Below, piece after piece: positions 6,920-15,060 of a stretch of DNA of 64,000 nt. Position 1 is the first letter of the stretch; each line of letters opens with the position of its first letter. Made by a program: the position numbers and the translations under genes. The notes below the pieces were generated by a model. The model ran no database searches, was not told the origin of the DNA, and saw only the letters and a list, made by a program, of their open reading frames with translations. Source of the DNA: a virus; IMG/VR virus record IMGVR_UViG_3300028840_008160, positions 1 to 64,000 of that record; one strand, 5' to 3'.

Positions 6920-7796
6920 TGATAGTGCTTATGCTTATGCAGTAAAGAAAATGCAAAACATTTTTCGTCAGTATTTAATTGATAACAATCGAAAAGCTGT
7001 TGTTATTGGAATGTCGGGTGGTATTGATAGTGCTCTAACTGCAGCTTTGGCTGGGCAAGTATGTGCAGAATTAGAAATACCGCTTGTTGGTAGAAGTCTA
7101 CCAATAATGACGAATAAACCTGATGAAGTAGAACGTGCCGCAAGAGCTGGTAAAATATTTTGTTCTAATTTTGGTGAAAAAGATTTAACTAGTGCATATA
7201 CTGCTTTACACGAATTGATGGATGACATTGATGCTAGCAGTGATGAGCAATTAACTTTGACAGTAAAGATTCGAGAAGGTAATATTAAAGCGCGAACAAG
7301 AATGATATATCTTTATGATCTTGCTAGAAAAAATGATGGATTGGTTTTGTCAACTGATAACTATACAGAATTAATGCTCGGTTTCTGGACACTTCATGGT
7401 GATGTAGGCGATTTTGGATTACTTCAGAATATTTGGAAAACAGAAGTATATGAAATGGCAAGATTTTTATGTCGCGCAGGATTAGATGATGATGCTATTC
7501 AAATACTAAAAGACACTATTACTGCTGTTCCGACAGATGGTTTAGGAATTACAAATAGTGATTTAGATCAGCTTGGAGCAGGCAGCTATGAAGAGGTTGA
7601 CAAAATTTTGATGACATATTTATCTGGTTCAAGAAAAGAATATATGAATCATCCAGTTATCATAAGACATTTGACATCTGTTTATAAGAGAGCGAATCCT
7701 GTTAATATAGCTAGAAAAGATATTCTTCCTTCTGTTTATAAGAGAGCGAATCCTGTTAATATAGCTAGAAAAGATATTCTTCCTTTAACAGCATGA
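6888..7796 (+). CDS. nadE: NAD synthetase, ammonia-dependent type
   Basis: The 302-residue protein has the ATP pyrophosphatase P-loop GMSGGIDSAL (41-50) and the motifs EGNIKARTRM, LSTDNYTE, LGF.T..GD and a C-terminal KR..P tail, all typical of NadE. It converts nicotinate adenine dinucleotide to NAD using ATP and ammonia; no glutaminase domain is present. It is somewhat longer than the bacterial enzyme (about 275) because the C-terminal 18 residues with the KR..P signature are exactly duplicated. It follows pncB and precedes a PP2C gene by 6 bases. The missing step between them, NadD, is not in the window. Confidence 0.93.
   Translation: MDNLVYTTKISDSAYAYAVKKMQNIFRQYLIDNNRKAVVIGMSGGIDSALTAALAGQVCAELEIPLVGRSLPIMTNKPDEVERAARAGKIFCSNFGEKDLTSAYTALHELMDDIDASSDEQLTLTVKIREGNIKARTRMIYLYDLARKNDGLVLSTDNYTELMLGFWTLHGDVGDFGLLQNIWKTEVYEMARFLCRAGLDDDAIQILKDTITAVPTDGLGITNSDLDQLGAGSYEEVDKILMTYLSGSRKEYMNHPVIIRHLTSVYKRANPVNIARKDILPSVYKRANPVNIARKDILPLTA
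7677..7784 (+). repeat. Perfect 54 bp tandem duplication in nadE
   Basis: Bases 7677-7730 and 7731-7784 are identical. The repeat keeps frame and duplicates the residues SVYKRANPVNIARKDILP at the C-terminus of NadE. Lack of any difference suggests a recent duplication, or an assembly artefact. Confidence 0.95.
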
Positions 7797-7802
7797 GATT
7801 TT

Positions 7803-8552
7803 ATGTGGATAAAGAATCAAGCAATCATCGTCGGAACTGATCACATTCATACTAAGACTAATCGTCAAGATTATGTATTAACTTATAGTGATAGAGATAT
7901 TACATGCGGCGTTGTGTGTGACGGTTGCAGTTCTGGACAATTTTCTGAATTTGGTGCATGTTTTATTGCAAATTTAGTAATAAAATTATTGAAAACTAAT
8001 CGAGAAGCAACTGCTGAATTGTTGACAGTTGAAATGATGATTGAAATAAAACGTGCTATAGACAGCGTTCTTTTTTTACTTCATGATTATTCAACAACAT
8101 TGCCTATAGATATAGCACATTTTATTGAACATCATTTTTTATCGACATTTGTTTTTTGCATGATAGCTGGTGATAGAATTATCATAGGTCGTTGCGGTGA
8201 TGGCTTGACGATTGTAAATGGTATAGCTGACATTGCTGATCAGAAGAATGCGCCGCATTATATTGCGTATAACAATGTGCCGAAATTTTTGTTATCAACG
8301 TCAGATTTGAATGGCATTGAAATACAGGTATTAAATGAAGTAGAGGTGAACAGCATTGTTATTGGTACAGATGGATTGGTGCCGCTTCTAGAAGCTAATG
8401 AAGGTCATGAATTGTTTGGAACTGAGAAGAGACAGTTACAACGGAAATTTAATGTATGGCAAAATAAAAGACAGTTATTTCATGATGATGTTTCATGCGT
8501 TGTTTTTGAAAAGGTGAAGAATGAAGATAGTATTATGCGGGCAAACGATTGA
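7803..8552 (+). CDS. PP2C-type serine/threonine phosphatase
   Basis: The 249-residue protein has the ordered metal-binding motifs of PP2C enzymes: RQDY (D23), VVCDGCSSG (D40-G41), GRCGDG, IGTDGL (D190) and DDVSC (228-232). It would remove phosphate from serine or threonine residues. It overlaps the kinase gene by 32 bases, a classic pairing of a kinase and its counteracting phosphatase. With a vWA gene downstream the arrangement resembles TerY-P modules described from comparative genomics. Whether it acts on host or phage proteins is not visible. Confidence 0.85.
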   Translation: MWIKNQAIIVGTDHIHTKTNRQDYVLTYSDRDITCGVVCDGCSSGQFSEFGACFIANLVIKLLKTNREATAELLTVEMMIEIKRAIDSVLFLLHDYSTTLPIDIAHFIEHHFLSTFVFCMIAGDRIIIGRCGDGLTIVNGIADIADQKNAPHYIAYNNVPKFLLSTSDLNGIEIQVLNEVEVNSIVIGTDGLVPLLEANEGHELFGTEKRQLQRKFNVWQNKRQLFHDDVSCVVFEKVKNEDSIMRAND

Positions 8553-10383
8553 TTTAGATCAGAGCAAATTACTTGGCAGTGGTGGTGAGGCTAATGTTAT
8601 TAGACATGGCAAATATGCAATAAAAGTGTATCATAAACCGACCGTTGACAGAATTCAGAAATTGACTGATTTTTTTAAGAAGGGATTTAATTTACCAAAT
8701 AATGTTTTCAGTCCTATCGAGCCTGTGACAAGCACTAAAGGTAAGATGATAGGTTTTGCCATGCAGGCAGCAACAAAAAAGTGTCCTGAGTTTATTCATC
8801 TTTACGATACTACGTTTCGTAGCACACAACGTATTAGTTCGGTGGATATTGTTAAGTTATTTATTCACACTAAACAAACGCTGGATGCTATACATCAACT
8901 TGGATTGGTAGTAGGTGATTTTAATGATTTAAATCAACTTTTTGACGATACATTTTCTTCTATCTTTATAGATGTAGATTCTTATCAGTTTGATAATTAT
9001 CCATGTATAGTCGGGACAGATTCATATATCGATCCAAATTTGTATGGATTTGATTTGACTAAGAAGCCGTCATTTTCAAAACAAACTGATTGGTACTCGT
9101 TTGCTGTTTTACTATTTAGAAGTTTATTGTTTGTGCATCCTTATGGAGGATTTTACAAAAAATATAAGACGCTATTTGCACGAGCTCAAAATAATGTATG
9201 GGTATTTGATAGTAATGTTATTAAGCCAAAAATAGGATTACATCCGGAAACATTGAGCGACGAGTTGTTGAGTTATTTTGATGCAATATTCACGAAAGGT
9301 CAACGATTAGATTTACCATTACATCTTTTGCAGCAGCAAACATTTAACGAATGTAAAGTTTGCGGCACGCAATTTAGTCATACACGAGGTAAATGCCCAC
9401 AATGTCAGAAAGTCGCCCCGTTTAAGACTGTTGATGTTAGTAGTATTTTAACACATAAAGTTATTGGCAATGAGAAGTGTGAGACTACAACTGTATTCGA
9501 AGTTAACGGCACAATTTTGTTTGTCAAAGTTGTTGCTGGTATAATAGTAATAGTATCGTATGATGACAGTTCAACAGTGCTTGATACAATTGATACGAGT
9601 GGCTATAAGCAACGTGTAGTGTTGTGGTCTGGGCACAGAAAAGATGTAAAGTTTGATTTTATGTTTCCATCATGTTTGGTTGTTGGGTATGATAAAACAT
9701 TAATATTACTACATATTGGTGATAGTGACGCTAAAGAAATTGTTAAAACAACAACAATGACATTTTTAGATGAACCTATTTTTGGATGTAGTGAAAGTCA
9801 TTTGTATCGTTTGACACCAACGATGATAATGTCATCGCAATTACACCGTTCAGGTCAGTTAATAGAAAAAGGATTAGTATCAGCTGTAGCAAATCAAACG
9901 CAGTTTTTTGTGGGACAAAATCAATTTGGTTTGGGATTCTATAGAGTTTTCAGTGATTATAAATTCTTTACGGTGTCTGACATACAAGGTAGACATGAGG
10001 TAGAATTAGATCAATTAAATGGACAGATGATTGATATTGATGTCAAAGTATCTGTTAATAGTTTGATTTTATTGCGAAAGAGTTTGAATAAAGGTCGGAC
10101 ATATTCACATTGGCATATGATAAATGATAAAGGTCAGGTTGTTGAATCTAAGTCAGAAGAGTCAATTAATTCAGAATTGCTTAGAAACATTCATGGAAAG
10201 GAGCTCGCAGGGTCTAATATCATTCATTCTACAGATGCAGGTATTGCCGTTGAGAAGCATGGTAATGTATCGTTGAAGGTATCAACAGCAGAGATTGTTA
10301 ATACAGGTCATAGATTAATGTTATACAAACACGGACTGTTAGCAGTTTCTGAAAAGAAAATCGTGTATCTTGTTTTGAAGTAG
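8521..10383 (+). CDS. Protein kinase with zinc ribbon and C-terminal beta-rich domain
   Basis: The kinase domain spans about residues 15-265. It has a glycine loop LGSGGEANV (18-26), the ATP lysine K35, a catalytic loop GDFNDLN (D133, N138), a metal aspartate in IDVDSYQF in place of DFG, and TDWYSFAVLLF. A zinc ribbon follows (C278, C281, C292, C295), then about 320 residues of repeated beta strands that look like a propeller. Total 620 residues. The start has AAGG seven bases upstream and lies inside the PP2C gene. This domain order, with an adjoining PP2C gene, fits the TerY-P kinases. Substrates are unknown; a role in rewiring host signalling or defence is inference. Confidence 0.82.
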   Translation: MKIVLCGQTIDLDQSKLLGSGGEANVIRHGKYAIKVYHKPTVDRIQKLTDFFKKGFNLPNNVFSPIEPVTSTKGKMIGFAMQAATKKCPEFIHLYDTTFRSTQRISSVDIVKLFIHTKQTLDAIHQLGLVVGDFNDLNQLFDDTFSSIFIDVDSYQFDNYPCIVGTDSYIDPNLYGFDLTKKPSFSKQTDWYSFAVLLFRSLLFVHPYGGFYKKYKTLFARAQNNVWVFDSNVIKPKIGLHPETLSDELLSYFDAIFTKGQRLDLPLHLLQQQTFNECKVCGTQFSHTRGKCPQCQKVAPFKTVDVSSILTHKVIGNEKCETTTVFEVNGTILFVKVVAGIIVIVSYDDSSTVLDTIDTSGYKQRVVLWSGHRKDVKFDFMFPSCLVVGYDKTLILLHIGDSDAKEIVKTTTMTFLDEPIFGCSESHLYRLTPTMIMSSQLHRSGQLIEKGLVSAVANQTQFFVGQNQFGLGFYRVFSDYKFFTVSDIQGRHEVELDQLNGQMIDIDVKVSVNSLILLRKSLNKGRTYSHWHMINDKGQVVESKSEESINSELLRNIHGKELAGSNIIHSTDAGIAVEKHGNVSLKVSTAEIVNTGHRLMLYKHGLLAVSEKKIVYLVLK

Positions 10384-10393
10384 GAGGATTTTT

Positions 10394-10678
10394 GTGGCTA
10401 AGAAATTGTATGTTGGTAATCTCCCTTGGAGTGCTACTGACGAAAGTCTGCGCGATTTTTGCGCACAGTTTGGTGAAGTTGTATCGGCTCAGGTAATCAC
10501 GGATCGAGAGTCTGGTCGGTCACGTGGTTTTGGTTTCGTCGAAATGACAAATGCTGATGAAGCAATGTCTTTACTTAATGGTAAAGATTTTGACGGCAGA
10601 CAGCTCAAGGTGAATGAAGCCCGTGAGCGGCAGAAACCACAAAGAAGCGGTGGTGAATATAACAGAAACAGATATTAA
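10394..10678 (+). CDS. RNA-recognition-motif (RRM) protein
   Basis: The 94-residue protein is a single RRM with RNP2 LYVGNL (5-10) and RNP1 RGFGFVEM (44-51), plus a short basic tail. It is like the small glycine-rich RNA-binding proteins of bacteria. It binds single-stranded RNA and may help stability or translation of phage or host transcripts. The start is GTG with AGGAGG in front. Codon use is richer in G and C than in the kinase gene before it, as in the pncA and vWA genes that follow, suggesting high expression or a different origin. Confidence 0.9.
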   Translation: MAKKLYVGNLPWSATDESLRDFCAQFGEVVSAQVITDRESGRSRGFGFVEMTNADEAMSLLNGKDFDGRQLKVNEARERQKPQRSGGEYNRNRY

Positions 10679-10730
10679 GCCTAGTTAGCTATACTGAGTT
10701 ATCTTTTAACTTATCTTATGGAGGTGTAGC

Positions 10731-11693
10731 ATGAATAAACCTACGTTTTATGATCCGGCTAAAATAGGTACATTGTACCTTCCACGGCTAGCAGACATAG
10801 AGGCAGAAGCTGCGAAAGTAAGTATTCCGGCTTCTGCCTCTGATCGTCCCGGTGCTAAAGTTGCACTGATGCTTATCGATTTTCAAATTGATTTTTGCCA
10901 TAAGACAGGGTCGTTGTATGTCAATGGTGCAGAAAAAGACATAGAGAATGCTGTCAACTTCATTTTAGCAAATCTTGAGCGGCTTACGAACATTTTTGCG
11001 TCTTTGGATTCACACCTTCTTTTCCAGATTTTCTATCGTACATGGTGGCAATTACAGAACGGCGAGAAGCCTGATTTGTTTACAGAAATTTACAAAGAAG
11101 GTGGTTCTGGCCCAATGGCGAAGAATATTGACAGCGGTGATGTTCGACCGTTGCTTGACCCTGTTAACAGTATCAGCTATACTGAAAAGTTGATGCTTCA
11201 GGCAAATAAGCCTCTTTGCATTTGGCCATATCATACAATGCTTGGTACTCCGGGACAGGCGATGGATCCTGCATTGTACGAAGTTTTGGCTTATCATGCG
11301 TTTGTCAGGAAGACACAGTTGAATTTCTTACAGAAGGGACAAATACCTCAAACTGAAATGTATGGTATTCTCAGCCCTGAGGTAAAGATGCCGAATCATC
11401 CACAAGGCGGATTCAACACTGATTTTCTTAACATTCTGATGAAGCATGATAAAGTTATTATTGCCGGCGAGGCAAAGAGTCATTGTGTGTTGGCTTCTAT
11501 CATGCAGATTCATGAGTTTTTCAGCAAAACAGACCCTGATGTTTTGAAGAAAGTATTCATTTTGGAAGATTGTATGAGTTCTGTGCCTCATCCAGCGATT
11601 GATTTTGAAGCTATTGCTGTTGCTGAATTTGACAAATTCAGAAATTCTGGCATTAACATCGTCAAAAGTACCGATTTGGATCTTACAGCATAA
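10731..11693 (+). CDS. pncA: Nicotinamidase (isochorismatase-like hydrolase)
   Basis: The 320-residue protein carries the cysteine hydrolase set of nicotinamidases: catalytic D50 in LIDFQIDFC, metal ligands D93 and H95 in SLDSH, H168 in WPYHTM.GTPG, the lysine in RKTQ (K194) and nucleophile C252 in GEAKSHCV. It would convert nicotinamide to nicotinate, the substrate of PncB. It is longer than PncA of E. coli (about 213), with an N-terminal 40-residue extension and inserts. A GGAGG site precedes the ATG. Its position near pncB and nadE supports nicotinamide as substrate, but other isochorismatase-family amides cannot be excluded. Confidence 0.82.
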   Translation: MNKPTFYDPAKIGTLYLPRLADIEAEAAKVSIPASASDRPGAKVALMLIDFQIDFCHKTGSLYVNGAEKDIENAVNFILANLERLTNIFASLDSHLLFQIFYRTWWQLQNGEKPDLFTEIYKEGGSGPMAKNIDSGDVRPLLDPVNSISYTEKLMLQANKPLCIWPYHTMLGTPGQAMDPALYEVLAYHAFVRKTQLNFLQKGQIPQTEMYGILSPEVKMPNHPQGGFNTDFLNILMKHDKVIIAGEAKSHCVLASIMQIHEFFSKTDPDVLKKVFILEDCMSSVPHPAIDFEAIAVAEFDKFRNSGINIVKSTDLDLTA

Positions 11694-11722
11694 GATTCAG
11701 ACTTCATATTAAAGGAGGTAAC

Positions 11723-12505
11723 ATGTCATCAAATCCGATTGGCATTACAGATATTAAAAGTCTTGTATCTAATGCCGTAAGTGAGAATGAGGTTAGCGAT
11801 GCTGCAGGTCAGATAATGATAAGCAGCTTGAACGACACAAATATTCTTGGTTGTACCGGTGTTGATGTCGACGATCTTACTGTCGACAATGTGACATTGG
11901 TATCAATCGCGCTAGACGCGTCATATTCAATGTACGAACATGAACAGACTGTTCGTGAAGCATATGATGAATTGGTCATCAAAGCTATGAAAGAATCAAA
12001 GCAGGCGAATTCAATGCTTGTCAGCACTCGAGTCTTTGACGAAACTGATCGAATTCTTTATGGATTCAAGAAAGTCGAGGATGTTGGCAAAGTTGGTAGT
12101 CAATATACAGCACAAGGCGGAGCTACGCTACTTCATGATACAGCTATTGCAGCCATGACTGGCATTCGTGCTTATGCCAAGAACTTGAATGATAGTGGCG
12201 TACAGACAAAATGTATTGTTGTTGTCATGTCAGATGGAGGCAATAATACAGGGACTTTGAGTCCTGATCCTGTCAAGAAACTTGCTGAAGACTGTATCAA
12301 GTCAGAAATGTTCTATTTGGTGTATGTTGGATTTAAACAACACTCATCAGATAATCTTGAGGCAATCGGCAAGTCAATGGGATTTCCCAATGTATTGACT
12401 GCTGCTAAATCTCCTAGCGAAATGAGAAAAGCTATGGGTCTTGTTAGTCAATCAATTATTCGTGCTAGTCAAACACAGGTCGGGCCAAGTAATTCTTTCT
12501 TTTGA
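11723..12505 (+). CDS. vWA-domain protein with full MIDAS (TerY-like)
   Basis: The 260-residue protein has a von Willebrand A fold with a complete metal-ion-dependent adhesion site: DASYS (D65, S67, S69), T135 in GGATLLHD and D171 in VMSDGG. Such domains mediate metal-dependent protein contacts. It lies downstream of PP2C and kinase genes and is followed by an intrinsic terminator, so it probably ends the operon. TerY is the closest recognised type by context. The strong AAGGAGG site and codon use suggest high expression. Confidence 0.8.
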   Translation: MSSNPIGITDIKSLVSNAVSENEVSDAAGQIMISSLNDTNILGCTGVDVDDLTVDNVTLVSIALDASYSMYEHEQTVREAYDELVIKAMKESKQANSMLVSTRVFDETDRILYGFKKVEDVGKVGSQYTAQGGATLLHDTAIAAMTGIRAYAKNLNDSGVQTKCIVVVMSDGGNNTGTLSPDPVKKLAEDCIKSEMFYLVYVGFKQHSSDNLEAIGKSMGFPNVLTAAKSPSEMRKAMGLVSQSIIRASQTQVGPSNSFF

Positions 12506-12530
12506 GTTTACTAATACAATAACATAAAAT

Positions 12531-12556
12531 GGTCGGTTAAAACCGGCCTTTTCTTT
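12531..12556 (+). terminator. Intrinsic terminator after the vWA gene
   Basis: GGTCGGTT pairs with AACCGGCC (8 positions, one G-T pair), followed by TTTTCTTT. It closes the RRM-pncA-vWA group. Confidence 0.8.
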
Positions 12557-12602
12557 GTAGTGTCATTGATTTATTTAATGATTATATTTAAGGAGGTGAT
12601 GA

Positions 12603-13106
12603 ATGATTAAATATCTTAAAGGTGATGCCACAGCACCGGTGTTAGATAAAGCATTGATAGCACACGTTTGTAATAATTGGGGAGGTTGGGGGGCTGGATT
12701 TGTATTAGCTATCTCAAAACGATGGTCTGAACCAGAAAAAGCATATCGTGACTGGTATAAAGGTATAGTAGACAATATCGCACAAGAACGTGACAAGGAT
12801 AAATTTGCATTAGGTAATGTGCAATTTGTGCTGGTGTTTGATAAAGGTATTTGGGTAGCTAACATGATTGCGCAAGACGGTTTCAAGAAAGCTGGCGATC
12901 CAAAAGACAAAGTTTATTTAGATTATGATGCGCTTAACATGACTCTTTGTGAAGTTTGCAAATTTGCAAGAAAGAAAGGTCTGACATTACATATGCCTAG
13001 AATAGGTTGCGGTCTTGCAGGAGGGCGATGGGATTTGATTGAACCATTACTTGAGACTCATTCTGATGATAACAAAGTTGATGTATACGTGTATGATTTT
13101 GAATGA
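12603..13106 (+). CDS. Macrodomain protein (ADP-ribose binding or hydrolysing)
   Basis: The 167-residue protein is a complete macrodomain: GDAT..(V) near residue 7, IAHVCNNWGGWGAGF with the ADP-ribose loop, a SKRW segment and PRIGCGLAGGRWD near the C-terminus. Relatives remove ADP-ribose from proteins or nucleic acids, or dephosphorylate ADP-ribose 1''-phosphate. AAGGAGGTG precedes the ATG. Close to NAD-salvage genes, it may undo ADP-ribosylation by host toxins or recycle NAD breakdown products, which is inference. It overlaps the next gene by ATGA. Confidence 0.88.
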   Translation: MIKYLKGDATAPVLDKALIAHVCNNWGGWGAGFVLAISKRWSEPEKAYRDWYKGIVDNIAQERDKDKFALGNVQFVLVFDKGIWVANMIAQDGFKKAGDPKDKVYLDYDALNMTLCEVCKFARKKGLTLHMPRIGCGLAGGRWDLIEPLLETHSDDNKVDVYVYDFE

Positions 13107-13489
13107 AACAAATTATTTTATATCCATGGCATAGTACAACTAGAGCTGAGTTTATACAAGCTCTTAAATCTAATCCAGAGCAAGCAACACTTGTTAAAGG
13201 AAACGACATTGTTAAGAGTAAAATGCGGTTTAATGTTGAGCCGAATAGAAATGATTGCAGTTCTTTGCATGAATTTAAAGACTATGAAATAACTATAAAA
13301 TGCTCTGATGGTGATGCAACTATTGTTTTAGATGATGGCAAGTTTGTATTTATTGAAGATTCAAATGTTCAAGAATTAAGTAAATATGAATTTATTTTAA
13401 ATGAAATACAAGAAGAAGAAAAGACAGAGCCGACAAGACAGCAAAGACAGCAAATGGCAAAACCTAGAAAGCCTTTTAAATTTAGGTAA
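13103..13489 (+). CDS. Hypothetical protein, 128 aa, basic C-terminus
   Basis: Its start overlaps the macrodomain stop in ATGA. The first 100 residues look like a small alpha/beta domain with alternating strands (ITIKCSDGDATIVLDDGKFVFIED), then a Glu- then Arg/Gln-rich tail ends in KPRKPFKFR. No family is recognised. It is co-expressed with the macrodomain gene and the next gene 3 bases downstream. Confidence 0.65.
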   Translation: MKQIILYPWHSTTRAEFIQALKSNPEQATLVKGNDIVKSKMRFNVEPNRNDCSSLHEFKDYEITIKCSDGDATIVLDDGKFVFIEDSNVQELSKYEFILNEIQEEEKTEPTRQQRQQMAKPRKPFKFR

Positions 13490-13492
13490 GAT

Positions 13493-14176
13493 ATGAAACA
13501 GTTATTTAAAGCTGATTTTGTTCGTGATTCTTTTTTCACATATACAACCGGCATGCGTGATAAAAATGCTGTTCAACAAATTATGCTGGCGTATAGATTA
13601 GCTAAATATGCTCAAATGAATAAGTTTGGTGGTGATAATATTGATAGACCGAAAATTGCTGTGAAGATATTTTTGTTTTTGGTAAAACAATTTAGAAGGT
13701 CTTATACAAACATTAAGCTTGAAATTGATGTGACAGCTATATTGTTAAGTTATGTCATTCGCAATTCATACATGCTAACACAAGATGATGTTATAAAGAT
13801 ATTTGGACAAAACGTTGATAAAAAAGTTGCAGAATTAATTGGCTTTGATCGAATTGTAGATTCAAGAGCAAAAATTACAATTGCTAAACAATCTAAGTTT
13901 AAAGATGAGATTTCAAAGCAGACGATGATTATGCGTGCAGCTATAACAATGGCAGAATTAAGAACATTAACGTTAACTAAAGCAAGAGCATTTCCTGCAA
14001 AAGTATATGAACGCTATTTGCCGGTTTTTAACGCTTATCCAGATGTTTGTCATGTAGTAGCTAATGAGTTAAAAATATGGTTGGTTAAAAAATTGAAAGA
14101 AGCACAATCAAGCACAGATTATAATTTAACATCAGGAAATATGTTTTCATATTTTACTATTTTGCAAGATTTATAA
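13493..14176 (+). CDS. Degenerate RelA/SpoT-like HD-fold protein (tentative)
   Basis: The helical pattern AYRLAKYAQ..KFGG...RPKIAVKIFLFLV then ILLSYVIRNSYMLTQDDVIKIFG..VDKKVAELIGF, and later a TMIMRAAITMAELRTL helix, follows the order of the ppGpp hydrolase domain of SpoT-type proteins. The metal-binding H and HD residues are absent (RPK for HPx, LLSY for LLHD), so hydrolysis is unlikely. A binding or decoy role toward (p)ppGpp or a similar nucleotide is possible. The match is from pattern reading only and could be a different helical family. It meets the opposing gene tail-to-tail with a 6 base overlap. Confidence 0.4.
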   Translation: MKQLFKADFVRDSFFTYTTGMRDKNAVQQIMLAYRLAKYAQMNKFGGDNIDRPKIAVKIFLFLVKQFRRSYTNIKLEIDVTAILLSYVIRNSYMLTQDDVIKIFGQNVDKKVAELIGFDRIVDSRAKITIAKQSKFKDEISKQTMIMRAAITMAELRTLTLTKARAFPAKVYERYLPVFNAYPDVCHVVANELKIWLVKKLKEAQSSTDYNLTSGNMFSYFTILQDL

Positions 14177-14995
14177 CTTTATATTTTGCTCATTTTTGAT
14201 AGCATCAATTAGTTTATTATATTTCTTCCGGTCAACAGACCACGAATTGTCTTTTTTCTGTCGAAGAAAGTTTTCATAGTAACTACGAGCATATCTGTTT
14301 GATGTTTTTTGCTCTAAATTGTTTAATTTTTGTTCTTCTGCAGACGTGTCTTCACCGCGTTTCTTTTTAAGCAAGTATTTAAGTGTTAGTTTAGCTAATT
14401 TCAAATTTTTCTTAATCGATTTTAGATTTTTCTTACGTATTTCAAAGTAAGCCCACGCTTTTTCTCCTGCATCAACGCGTGTAGTCATTGTTTCTGAATT
14501 AAACCAAGGTTGACGTTCTGCCCACTCTCTAAATAGTTTGCTATATTTTTCATATGATGCAGGATCCCAATTAGGATAATCGTCGTCTTCTTCAAATGGT
14601 CTCGAATGCCAAGTACCAAGATCTCTTATGCCAAACTCAACACCAATCGGCTTATTTTTGTTGTCGGTCTGAATTTCGGCTTCGTCTTTTTGTTGATGAA
14701 ACGAGTAATCATGTGGATCTTTTGGAAAGCGTAATGAATTGAGAGAATTTTTGATAGCATCTGCAGGAAATTCTTGTGATTGTTTTTGTGTTTGACGCTT
14801 TTGTGATAATTCTGATTTCAGTTCTTTTTTATCTGATGGCATAATCTGTTGTGCTGGTTGCCCTGGTTGCGCTGTTATTCTTCGTTTACTTTTTGGATGA
14901 CGTTGTAAATACGCTTTTTGTTCTTCGTATGTCAAATTATCCCACTTACGAGACTCTTTAATAAATTCAACTTGTATTTGAGCTAGATGTTTCAT
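14171..14995 (-). CDS. Protein with shared N-terminal WDxL-EEQ-YL-HP motif
   Basis: The 274-residue protein is charged and helical, rich in Lys and Glu, with no catalytic motif. Residues 18-45 (WDNLTYEEQKAYLQRHPKSK then RRITAQPG) closely resemble N-terminal segments in two other proteins of this window, at 19.2 kb and in the sigma-like factor at 41.1 kb. The very start MKHLAQIQ is also shared with the 19.2 kb protein. This suggests a transferable N-terminal module, for example a packaging or targeting signal. It is the only minus-strand gene here and shares a 65 bp divergent upstream region with the patatin gene. Confidence 0.65.
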   Translation of the reverse strand: MKHLAQIQVEFIKESRKWDNLTYEEQKAYLQRHPKSKRRITAQPGQPAQQIMPSDKKELKSELSQKRQTQKQSQEFPADAIKNSLNSLRFPKDPHDYSFHQQKDEAEIQTDNKNKPIGVEFGIRDLGTWHSRPFEEDDDYPNWDPASYEKYSKLFREWAERQPWFNSETMTTRVDAGEKAWAYFEIRKKNLKSIKKNLKLAKLTLKYLLKKKRGEDTSAEEQKLNNLEQKTSNRYARSYYENFLRQKKDNSWSVDRKKYNKLIDAIKNEQNIKL

Positions 14996-15060
14996 GTATT
15001 CTCCTTATAATACTCTTATAGTATCACTATATTTATGAGAGAATTATAAAGGAGATATAT

